Position numbers and translations under genes: made by a program. Below the pieces are notes generated by a model, which ran no database searches, was not told the DNA's origin, and saw only the letters and a list, made by a program, of their open reading frames with translations. From Paralithodes platypus (lineage: Eukaryota; Arthropoda; Malacostraca; Decapoda; Lithodidae), in NCBI GenBank assembly GCA_032716605.1, contig JAVRFV010002325.1:646223-710222 (forward strand): 64,000 bases of DNA. The letters are read 5' to 3'. Of the stretch, positions 10,561-19,555 are shown in pieces; the stretch's first letter is position 1; every line of letters starts with the position of its first letter.

Positions 10561-10910
10561 TGTTCTAGATTGTTTACTTTGACGCCATTTTGAATCCTCT
10601 GGCTGGTGGGATCCTGCGCCTCCCTGAAACCCATGATGTGTCCGTTGGAGGGACATGGCCCCAGGGTGGTTGGCCCGGATAATCCAAATTGTATTTCTAA
10701 TTATAGGAGTACGTTCCTTTGTGGGAGCCACCTTCTCAGTCTCAGTACCCTGGGACTCGAGGGGGTTAGTTTGGCTCCCCCATTTTCACCTCTTAATTCT
10801 CTCACCTCTACCTGTATACTCACAACTTTTCTCATCACATCTTCTCTCACCTCTTCTCATCACTTCTTCTCTCATCTCTATACTCATCACCTCTTCTCTC
10901 ATCCATTGCT

Positions 10911-11013
10911 TAGATTCAGAAGAATGATCGGCTATGAGGACCGGTTGAGAGCTCTTGATCTCTTCCCGTTGGAGACCCGCAGACTACGAGGTCAGCTCAT
11001 TGAAGTTTTTTAA
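10911..11013 (+). pseudogene. Non-LTR reverse transcriptase C-terminal remnant (CR1/L2 type)
   Basis: About 30 residues, RMIGYEDRLRALDLFPLE followed by TRRLRGQLIEVF, match the conserved 'Y..RL..L.L.PLE.RR.RGDLI..FK' end of CR1/L2-type reverse transcriptases. It ends at a TAA. The preceding 10600-10910 is a simple CTCATC-rich stretch and holds no recognisable coding sequence. Confidence 0.55.
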
Positions 11014-11025
11014 ATCACCACTTAA

Positions 11026-12221
11026 CCCCTCTTTGGCGGGGCTCGACTTAAGGCGGTCTAGAGAACCAAGGACTATATGGCAGGGCCCGCCTTAAGTCGG
11101 TAGCAATTTTGAGCACATAATTGGCTCTGAGAGAGAGACGAGCGGTGGGAGGAGCGTAGGTTGGCTCTGACCGTTCGGCACGGCTCCCGCACCGCGCGAC
11201 TGCCCTCCCCTACGCACACATCCACACCCACTACCTCGCTACACAGGGAATTATGTAAGGAAATTACCGTATTTTAGCGATTTTTCCTTCGTGTTGCACA
11301 ATCGTTGCAAGAGAACGCGTGGTCGTAGAAGGATGGTTCTGGCGTCATTGGAAAGCTCAATTATCGCCCTTTCACGGATACATAATTGTATTACGCTCTG
11401 GCTCTTGTTTATGCATGAAAAAGAGCACGGAAATAAGCTCGTTTAGGGTAAAAACTACCCGCTTGGCAGGTAGTAGAAGTTACCGACCTAGCTGCTCCTT
11501 GAGTGTTAATGGTTTGACAATGTGGATTATAGCAAAATGTTTAGTCTCAATATGAATACAACACCCAACCATGGATGGAAATTAGAATTGAAAATGTTCA
11601 GCACTAGTATCTGTGGTAACTTTTTCACATACTGTAGATCTGTTCTACCTGGAACAAACTTCCCTCCGAAGTTGTAGGCTAAATAGTTCAGTAGAGCAGT
11701 TCAAGAAGAGAGTATATGCTATAGATAGATAGCCTAGTAGTATTTGCACACTGTAAAGTCTGTATAGTGCACAAAACAGATAGGCTCTCTCCTTCCACTT
11801 CGAATATCTCCTCGTAATGGACAGCAAGGTCTCCGAGATACTAACTATTCCGTGTAACTCCTTGTAACTCTGAGAACATGTATATCCAAAAAAAAAAACG
11901 GTCAGAAGATCGATGGACATGAACAAGACATGCACACGACAAATTTGATCGCTACTATTCCAAACCAATCCTGTGTGTTTAGTTTTTCGTAAACGCAAGC
12001 TTTGGATTGAGTTATTCCCTATATAGTGCAGCGTTCCAAATAGAAGTGTCATAGGAAACACTTTCAATAGAAAATTATTGCACCATTGCAAATTATTGCA
12101 CCATTGCGTTGCATGCACCTTTGTCTATCACTCGTCAAGCAGTGCTGCCAATGTAGCTGTTTAATTGCTACATCCAGATATATTTATTTCGTTCTAGCAT
12201 CATACAGTATATTGTACACTC
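11026..12221. other. No supported gene; possible TTAA element at the left
   Basis: TTAA 11022-11025 followed by CCCCTCTTTGGCGGGGCTCG resembles the left end of the GCGGGG-type TTAA elements (24778, 44487), but I cannot place its right end with confidence. From about 11510 to 12221 I see no exon or repeat. Confidence 0.35.
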
Positions 12222-12444
12222 CTGGCTTTGGAGATGGTTTCCTTAGGCGAGTTTAGTGGAAATCAGAGACACTTTTGTTTAATAAAATTTTCGGCAGAAC
12301 TTATGTAGTATACGGGAGCGAAAAAAATTGCCGTTTGGGGCAGGAGGCCTCCGATCGAAAAGGTGTATGGAACAAAAGTTGTTCGCAGCTCCCCAAAATG
12401 GGGGTAGGATGAGGTCAGATCCAAAATCGGAGGTCGCCGTTTAA
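12222..12444. repeat. Dispersed repeat R1, copy 2 left part
   Basis: Matches 1676-1929 and stops at the TTAA 12441-12444, where a 620-bp element begins. The right part resumes at 13065. Confidence 0.8.
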
Positions 12445-13064
12445 CCCGGGAACTGCTGGGAGACTCTTAAGAGTTCCCCTGGCGGACTGCTGGGAGACTC
12501 TTAAGAGTGAGTGAAAAAAAAAATCAACTTTTGACATCAAATTTTTTTTTGTTTTTTTTTTTTTATTTTTTTATTTTTTTTGGCCCCTGGGCCATGCAAA
12601 ATCTCAGTCCTCTACCTCCCCTCCTTCCCCACTTTCCTCCTCTCCTTCAGTTATCACCTATTTTCCCTGTTATTCCCTTATTCTGAGGTATATTTTCGTG
12701 CTAACATTAGCGAGTTGCAAGCAGGGTGTTGTCATCACTGATGGCAAGCGAGTGCAAGAGAGAGAGAGAGAGTATCGATCGACTGTGTCTCAGTGGCCTT
12801 GGGGGAAATTGGCGGGAAAGCAGCTTGCCTCACCCATACATTATACAACTCGCGGGCTATATCTCCGATTTTGACCATCCAAACGCTGTTTTCACTCGTT
12901 TTATTGTTGTTTCAGGTTAATACCTTTATAATCAACCCATAATAGGCGCATATGGATAAGTATTAATGCTATTAATGGTACAATGAATATTTTAGTGACG
13001 GAAACACCTCAAATACGTCAGCACAGGGGGACGTTTCCAATTACCCCCATGCGCACTTGATAGG
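12445..13064. mobile_element. 620-bp TTAA element (family T1), precise insertion
   Basis: Inserted in repeat R1 between TTAA 12441-12444 and TTAA 13065-13068. The empty site in R1 copy 1 has a single TTAA. It begins CCCGGGAACTGCTGGGAGAC, with two CTCTTAAGAG palindromes, and ends CGCACTTGATAGG. A longer inverted copy occupies 23898-26001. It encodes nothing recognisable, so it would need a transposase in trans. Confidence 0.8.
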
Positions 13065-13068
13065 TTAA

Positions 13069-13200
13069 TGAGGCACAGGGAGGTCAAGGCCGGTGATTAT
13101 GGTAGTAGTAGTATTGTGATGATTGTGGTAGTAGTGATTGATGATGGTGATTATGGTAGTAGAATTTAAACCCGGACAACGCCGGGTACCCCTCCTAGTA
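13069..13200. repeat. Dispersed repeat R1, copy 2 right part
   Basis: Resumes at TGAGGCACAGGGAGGTCAAG and runs through the (GTAGTA) segment to CGCCGGGTACCCCTCC, as in 1930-2058. Confidence 0.8.
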
Positions 13201-13440
13201 AGATAATATTTGAGAGTTTAAAAGACGCCGCCGGGCCAGTGCAGTATTGCCAGGAGGTGGTTTGTTTTATATTTATACATTGCATTTCCATCTTTTCTGC
13301 GGTTTCTGAATATTATGCGAAATAACAAAGAGGTTTGTATGCTACTTTCTAGTAGGCTATAATAACTTGGCTAAATTGTAACCACAACGTCAAGGATAAG
13401 TGCATAATAATACAAACTCTGGAAATTCTGGAACCTTTAA

Positions 13441-13805
13441 TGTCTAGGGCGTGATGGCATTGCCAGCCAATCACAGGCGCGGTCTCGTATCTGCTGTAGA
13501 GGCCGGCGGCAAAGTTGAGTTGGATAGAGTAATAATATAGTAGTTGATTAGATATAAAGAACGGTCATTGTCGTTGTTTAAAGCGTCAAGTGAAGACGCT
13601 GGTATAAACGTAACCATGGCAACCACCCTGTTTGTTTAAGTAGTGCGGAAGAGGCTTCGAAATCGTTCAATTGGGCCCAATTCGCGCTACGGAAACTGTA
13701 GCGTCTGAAGTCTTGCTCTTGAACGCGCCCCTGTGATACCTGTGTTGGGTCTCCGGCAGGGTTAATTGGGCCAGGCCACACACTTCAAGAAACAACAACA
13801 ACAAC
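13441..13805 (+). promoter_or_regulatory. Candidate promoter and 5' UTR of the host membrane-protein gene
   Basis: GC-richer than its surroundings, with a CCAAT box at 13467-13471 (GCCAGCCAATCACAGG) and an X-box at 13610-13623. It leads to (AAC)5 and ATGGACATGG at 13791-13815. The same (AAC)n-ATGGACATGG recurs at 19497-19524 as the translation start of the host gene, so this stretch was contiguous with exon 1 before the retrotransposon inserted. No TATA box is obvious. Confidence 0.55.
13610..13623 (+). promoter_or_regulatory. RFX X-box motif
   Basis: GTAACCATGGCAAC fits the X-box consensus GTNRCC-N(0-3)-RGYAAC at every position. It lies about 180 bp upstream of the original start codon, the usual distance for RFX-regulated ciliary genes. 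Binding is an inference. Confidence 0.55.
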
Positions 13806-13965
13806 ATGGACATGGGAAGACGGCCGTACTGTTCCGACGTGCTGGTCTCTTGTGCTTTTCATTTTCATTTTCTATTTCACGGGCTATTGCTCAGGTGGGC
13901 CATCGGGCTTGCCAGCTGGCTTTCCTGGCTAGAGTCAGTGGGACCGTGGTGGGTAGTGCTGGGGG

Positions 13966-15633
13966 ATGAGTGTGTGTAGTGGGGGTGGTGAGGGAGATGT
14001 GGCGGGCCTGGCGGCCATGGACGATCAGTCGTTTGGTGGCCTGAAGCGGAGTCTGGTCCTTGATGAGGTCGCTGATGGCCCTCCCGGGCCTCTCAATGAT
14101 GGGGCCAAGGTGCAGAGGAAGTTGTCGGTGGATGGGGTGCCCGGTGTGCCGGTGGACCTGGCCCAGGGGGCCGTGGGGGTGCCGGATGGCTCGGACGACG
14201 CTGACTTGGTAACGTACATTATTCATTCTGTTCCTCGGCGGCGTGTCTTTGACAATTCTGCCAGGGTTACGGCGGCTGTGGGGGCCGCTCCATTTGGTGA
14301 GTATGTGCGGCCACATGGCATCACGGTACTGGGTCGGGGTGAGGCCCTGTGTGTCTCTCTTCCCCGCGGGGTTATTGGTGTGGGGATTAGGCCTCTAGAG
14401 GAGTTGACTAGTTTCGGGGACTGGACGGTGGTGTGCCGGGAGTCCATTTCCCCGGGGGATAGCAGGTATTCCTGGGGGAAGATCGGCCCTGTTGACCCTG
14501 TCATTTCTGAGAGTGCCATCATGGGGTCCCTTAGGGTCCTGTCTGATGATCATGGGGTTGCGTCAGCGGCCCTGGAGGAGGTCACGCGGCTCTCTAAACG
14601 CGTGGAGCGGGATGGTGGAGGCGAGGGGGGTGGGTCGGGTTCTCCCTCGGTGAGTTCAGGGGTGGTCCGCTTGCGTTTTCGGGGTTGCTTGCCTTCCAGG
14701 GTTGTCTTAGGCTCGGTGTGCTATCCAGTTTCGAGGTACTCTTTTAGGCTGCTACGGTGTTTCACCTGCCATTTTTTTGGTCATGGTTCGATCACCTGTC
14801 GGAATAAGGTGCGCTGTCGGAACTGTAGTGGGTTTCATCCTATGGCTTCGGGTGGCCACTCGTGCCCTAATTCCCCTAGTTGTTATTTTTGTGGTGGTGG
14901 ACATCGGGTGACCTCCCGCTCCTGCCCCGTTTTCTTGAAGGCTCTAGCGATCCATGAGGACTACAAACAGGAAAAGTTTGGCCTGCCTGATCTCAACCGG
15001 AAGGTTCGGGAACTGAATCCTACCCAGCGTCGGTCTCCTCCGCGTTTAGGGTCGTCTCCGGTTGTACGTGGCTCTGCTGGCCCGCGTCTCCCGCCGAGGT
15101 CGGCGGCGGAGGGTGACCGGCTGTATGCTTCGGTGGTCACGGGCAACAGGTTTGAGGTGTTGGGGGATCGGGCGGATGACCTGGATGTGATTCGGCCGCA
15201 TGGTGTTGGCGTAGGGGTCATGGACGAGGTGGTTCGGCGTGAGGTTCGGGTCTCCGAGGGGGCCTCCTCTGACGCTGAAGTGGTCCTTCATCGTCCATCG
15301 TCCCCGAGGCATCTGCGCCGTCGTAGTGGTCCTCGGCCTCGGCCCAGGTTGTTGGATGCCTCTCCTCCCAGGGCTCCGTCGCCAGTCCCCCTGATGCTCC
15401 CTCCCCCTTGCCCGAATAATATTTCTGTCTCTCCCCGGCCTACCTCTGGTCCTTTAGCGTCTAGTGCTGGTAGTCCGACGGTGAGGCAGCAGTCTGCCCC
15501 TCCCCCCCCTGTACCTGATACATTTGGCTCGTTGGTGACGGATTTCTGGGAGTGCATAGTGTCAGGCCGTACTCTCAAGGAAGTTTGTCTCGCATTGATA
15601 CCCAGACTGTTGGCTCTGTTGGTGTCCCGTTAG
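13966..15633 (+). CDS. Retrotransposon ORF1 (gag-like zinc-knuckle protein)
   Basis: A 555-residue open frame. Zinc knuckles lie around residues 260-325: CFTCHFFGHGSITC is a CX2CX4HX4C knuckle, followed by CRNCSGFH.. and CYFCGGGH..C clusters. The C-terminal third is Pro, Arg and Ser rich. Such ORF1 proteins bind the element RNA and form the ribonucleoprotein used for retrotransposition. It overlaps ORF2 by about 80 bp in another frame, as is common in this superfamily. The ATG at 13966 gives the longest frame; an internal Met at residue 18 (MDDQSFGGLKRS) is an alternative start. No stop interrupts it. Confidence 0.8.
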   Translation: MSVCSGGGEGDVAGLAAMDDQSFGGLKRSLVLDEVADGPPGPLNDGAKVQRKLSVDGVPGVPVDLAQGAVGVPDGSDDADLVTYIIHSVPRRRVFDNSARVTAAVGAAPFGEYVRPHGITVLGRGEALCVSLPRGVIGVGIRPLEELTSFGDWTVVCRESISPGDSRYSWGKIGPVDPVISESAIMGSLRVLSDDHGVASAALEEVTRLSKRVERDGGGEGGGSGSPSVSSGVVRLRFRGCLPSRVVLGSVCYPVSRYSFRLLRCFTCHFFGHGSITCRNKVRCRNCSGFHPMASGGHSCPNSPSCYFCGGGHRVTSRSCPVFLKALAIHEDYKQEKFGLPDLNRKVRELNPTQRRSPPRLGSSPVVRGSAGPRLPPRSAAEGDRLYASVVTGNRFEVLGDRADDLDVIRPHGVGVGVMDEVVRREVRVSEGASSDAEVVLHRPSSPRHLRRRSGPRPRPRLLDASPPRAPSPVPLMLPPPCPNNISVSPRPTSGPLASSAGSPTVRQQSAPPPPVPDTFGSLVTDFWECIVSGRTLKEVCLALIPRLLALLVSR

Positions 15634-18600
15634 GGTTGCCCAGGTTATCGGAGAAGTTTCTATTGTGGAATGCTCGGTCAGTTCACCGTAAGACTCAGGA
15701 TTTGCGGTTGTTGGTGGAACGTGAAGCCCCTATAGTGGTAGGGCTCTGCGAAACTTGGCTTTCTTCCACGTTACATTTCCGGATCCCTCATTTTAATGTG
15801 TATCGGGCGGATAGGGACTCTAGGGGTGGTGGTTTGGCTCTAGCGGTGCGGGATACGGTCCCGAGCAAGATGTTCGGTTTGCAACGGTTTGCTGGTGGAG
15901 ACCTGGAGGTTCTGGCGGTGAGCGTGGCCTTACGGAAGGGGTGGGCTACTGTGTTCATCTGTTATAACCCTCGTCGGAATATTGCTCTGCCGGAATTCCA
16001 ACAATATTTTAATCAATTGCCGTCACCCTGTCTGGTGATGGGGGACTTTAATGCGCGTCACCCGTACTGGGATCCGTTGGTGCTCAGGGCGTCTCGGAAC
16101 CGTACTGGTACCTCGCTTTTTGAAGCGTTATTGGATAGCCCTTCCTTTGACCTTTTAACCCCACCTGGTCTCCCTACCCGCGTCGATCCGCATACCGCGT
16201 CCTCCTCCACCTTAGATCTCTGCTTGGGTAATGACCTGTTTTTAGGTGCTCGGGTTACCACGGGTCCATACATGGGGAGTGATCATCTGCCAGTCTTGAT
16301 TGATGTCTTTGGGTTTTCCTCTCCTGCCCCTCCGCATTCCCGCCCGAGGTGGAGGTTCAGTGCTGAGGGATGGGACAGTTCCAACGTGGCCTCCGCTTGG
16401 ATCCTCCCTCTCTCGCGGAGTCGGTGGGCTCGGGTGCTGAGGCCATTTCAAGGGCGCTAACTGCTGCGGCAGGTGGGGCCTTTCGGATGACGGGCCGGCC
16501 CCCTACGGACAGGCCCACTGTTCCTTGGTGGACCGCGGAATGTGCGGTCGCGGTCCGGGTTCGTCATCGGGCTTGGTCTGTCTGGCGCCGTCATCCCTGT
16601 GTAGAGTTCAAGCGGGAGGCACGGAGGGTGGATGCCCGGTGCAAACGCACTCTCTTGACGGCGAAGCGTGGGTCTTGGGCTGCCTTCTGTCCTACGTTGA
16701 GGTTTGCCAGCTCCAGCAAGAGGGCGTGGCGTTTTGTTCGGCAGATGAATGGCCAGAGGGTGGACGCTTCTTTCCCTCTTACTGTTGGCGGTCGGCTCGT
16801 TGGCGATGCGCAGGAGCAGGCGGATTGTTTGGCAGATCACTATCGGGTGCTGTTTGCGGCCCCACCGCAACTACCGGATGTGGATCGGCTGGAGTCAGTA
16901 ATTTCGTACCATCTTGAATCTCCTGATCCTGACGGCCTTGCGGATCCGCTGACCGCCCATGAATTGCACCGCACTTTGGACTCCCTCCCCAAGGGTAAGG
17001 CTGTGGGTCACGATGATGTGGCGTATGAGATGCTTGCCCATCTGCCGCGGGAGGGGTTTTGATGTGTTGCTGGACTTCTATAACAGGAGCTGGTCTACTG
17101 GTACATATCCGGCTCTGTGGAAGTCGGCCCTCCTCCTTCCGTTCCCTAAACCGGGTAAGGATCCCTCTTTGCCATCTTCACGTCGGCCCATCTGCTTGTT
17201 GTCGGTGGTGGGTAAGGTGATGGAGAAGATGGTTTCACAGCGGCTCACTTGGTGGCTGGAGACTAAGGCACTCCTTCCTGATGTTCTTCATGGTTTCTGC
17301 CCGGCTAGGGGCACCGTGGATGTGCTCCTCCAGCTGGAATATCGCATCCAGGATGCGTATCGGAACAAGAAGGTGCTCCTCGTGGCGTTCATCGATGTTG
17401 CGAGTGCCTTTGATTCGGTTTCCCATGCCGGGGTCCTATACAAATTGGGTATGCTTGGTGTACGTGGGAAGGTTTTATCGTGGCTCTGCAGCTACTTGCT
17501 TGAGAGGTCCCTTTCTGTGGCGGTTGGTACCTCTACGTCGCGGCCTTTCCCTGTCCGCCGTGGGGTGATTCAGGGGTCGATCTTGGGTCCACTGTTCCTG
17601 AATGCCATGTTGTCTGATGTCCCTCGGTCCCGTAATGCTACGACGATGGTGTATGCCGACGATCTTGCCATCGTCTGCTCAGCGGACACGCTCTTCCAGG
17701 CCCAGACTGCTCTGCAATTGGCGGTTGATGAGCTCTGTGAGTGGGCGAGGGACTGGGGCCTACGACTCAATGCCCAGAAGAGCGCTCTCATGTGCTTCAC
17801 GTTGAAGACTAAACTCCCGGGTCTGCCTACGATTACGTTGGGGGGTGAGCCTCTCACGTATCGTACGTCACACACCTTCTTAGGTCTGCGTTGGGATGGG
17901 CCGGTATTGACGTGGAGGAATCATGTGGACTACCTGCGATCGTCTTGCATGAAGCGGCTGGGTATTATGAAGTGTATAGCCGGGTCCAAGTGGGGAACGT
18001 CTCGGGATGATCTGCTGTGTTTTTATGAGTCTTTCATCAAGAGTAAGGTGACTTATGGTAGTGCAGTGTATGGCTCGGCTTCGTCGTCAGTTCTTAGCCG
18101 CTTGGACCCTATTCATAACACGGCCCTCAGGGTGGCGTTGGGGGCTTTTTGTTCCTCCCCTACCGTGTCCCTCCTAGCGGAAAGTGGGTCGTTGCCTCTG
18201 TCCTGGTCTCGGGTGTTGACGGATTGTAGGTGGGCGGGGCGAGTTGCTACTCTTCCTGGGCATCACCCGTTGTCGGGCCTGCATGCTTCGTCAGGGGTCT
18301 CCAGGACTGCACCATCGTGGCCTGTGAAACGGCGTCAACCTTTCCTGGTGAGGAGCCTCCTCCACTATCGGCAGATAGCTGTGGACCCTCCCTCTCCCTC
18401 CCCGACCCCCTCTGTGTCTCCGGTCCCGCCGTGGGTTGATCTCACTCCTCGCATCCGGGTTACCTTCCATGAAGGTTACCGGACGTCGACGGATGCTGGA
18501 CTTGCCCGGGCCTATTTTGCTGAGCTGGTGGGGTCGTGTTATCAGGGGCACTTCGGTGTCTTCACGGATGGTTCCTGCGTCCCTCCGGCCTCCTCGTCTG

Positions 18601-19430
18601 CGGCTGTCTACTACGAGGACCTCTCCCTCTGCCAGACCTGGAGGTTGTCTGGACACCATCCCATCGTAGCGGCGGAACGGTTTGCCATTCTCCGAGCCCT
18701 GGAGTTTGTGCGGTGTCATATTCGGCCTCAACGGGTCGTCTTGTACTCGGATTCCCAAGCCTCCCTCCATCTGCTCCTTGCGGCCCGCCCGGCTACATAT
18801 CCTCGTCTTGTCTTCGCCATCCAGGTGTTGCTGGTTCACTTTTTAGGTCATCCGTGGGATGTGGTCCTCCAGTGGGTTCCTGCGCACTCGGGCATTCGTG
18901 GCAACACGGTGGCTGATGCTGCGGCGACGCTGGCGCACGATTCGGTAGAGGTTGAGTCGGTTGACATGGATGCGAGGACGCATGCCCGGGTTGTCGGGCG
19001 GGCTAGTCGCGGTCTTTGGGACAGGGAGCTACGGGTGCTGTTGCTACAGACGACCATGGGGAGATACCGGTGGGATTCGTGCCCCCAGCCTTGGAGTCGA
19101 CACCCCCTGCGGAAACTCGATGTCTCGCTGGCCAGGCTGCGTATTGGACACACTGCGCTGTCAGCACACCTGTTCCGACTCCGCATGGTACGGTGCCCGG
19201 ACTGTCGCTGGTGTGGACAGCCCGAAACCCCTGAGCATCTGGTGGAGGTGTGTCCGCGGTTCTATAGTCACAGGGTCAAACTTAGGGACTCGGTTTGCCG
19301 TTTGTCGTCTCGGGGGTTCAGCTTAGGGCTCTTGTTAGGCCACGGTGTCCGGGATGCGGATGTGTGTTCTCAGCTCTCTCGTGCCTTATGTGTCTTCCTC
19401 TTGGCGACTCATGTTGCCGATATAGTATAG
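15552..19430 (+). pseudogene. Retrotransposon ORF2: endonuclease, reverse transcriptase, RNase H (two frame breaks)
   Basis: The first segment (15552-16460) is an APE-type endonuclease: LLWNARSVHRK, GLCETWL, VMGDFNARH and GSDHLPVL. The frame then shifts near 16370-16385 to 16370-17062 (the linker and start of the RT), and shifts back at the GGGGTTTT run near 17053-17060. The last segment carries the RT (LLSVVGKVMEKMV, FIDVASAFDSV, GVIQGSILGP, YADDLAIV) and an RNase H (FTDGSC, AERFAI, YSDSQAS, VPAHSGIRGN). It ends with a CX2C..H..C zinc motif (CPDCRWCGQPETPEHLVEVC). Each break is one base, and the second sits in a homopolymer, so sequencing or assembly error is possible. As written, no full polyprotein is made. 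Confidence 0.85.
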
Positions 19431-19514
19431 GGTCCCACTGACGGTTAGTCTTCTAGGGCCAAGCAGGTGGCATCCACCCGAAGGCCCTTTAATAGTAACA
19501 ACAACAACAACAAC

Positions 19515-19555
19515 ATGGACATGGTGGCTGTGGCGGATGATGCCTTTGAAAGAAG
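19515..19555 (+). CDS. Host gene exon 1 (start)
   Basis: Starts ATGGACATGGTGG with an A-rich upstream context and encodes [13 protein letters not shown] plus two bases, ending at AG|gtgagc. The retrotransposon tail ends immediately before the ATG. Phase 2 at the donor fits exon 2 only if the downstream of two nearby AG acceptors is used. An undetected small exon in the 6.5-kb intron remains possible. Confidence 0.5.

Larger units (their letters stand above)
13816..19514 (+). mobile_element. I-type non-LTR retrotransposon, about 5.7 kb
   Basis: Two ORFs in the I/jockey order: a CCHC zinc-knuckle ORF1, then an ORF2 with endonuclease, reverse transcriptase and RNase H. The 3' end is TTTAATAGT plus (AAC)6. 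The sequence (AAC)n-ATGGACATGG occurs at both borders (13791-13815 and 19497-19524), which I read as the target-site duplication. Base composition is far more GC-rich than the flanks. ORF1 is open; ORF2 has two frame breaks. An RNase H plus a short 3' repeat tail fits the I superfamily rather than CR1 or RTE. Confidence 0.85.

Noticed and set aside
12726..12920. Short ORF with a signal-like start
   Set aside because: It lies inside the 620-bp TTAA element and is not open in the sister copy.
14025..16870. Several 60-140 codon minus-strand ORFs over the I-type element
   Set aside because: They are shadows in the GC-rich sense frames and carry no motifs.
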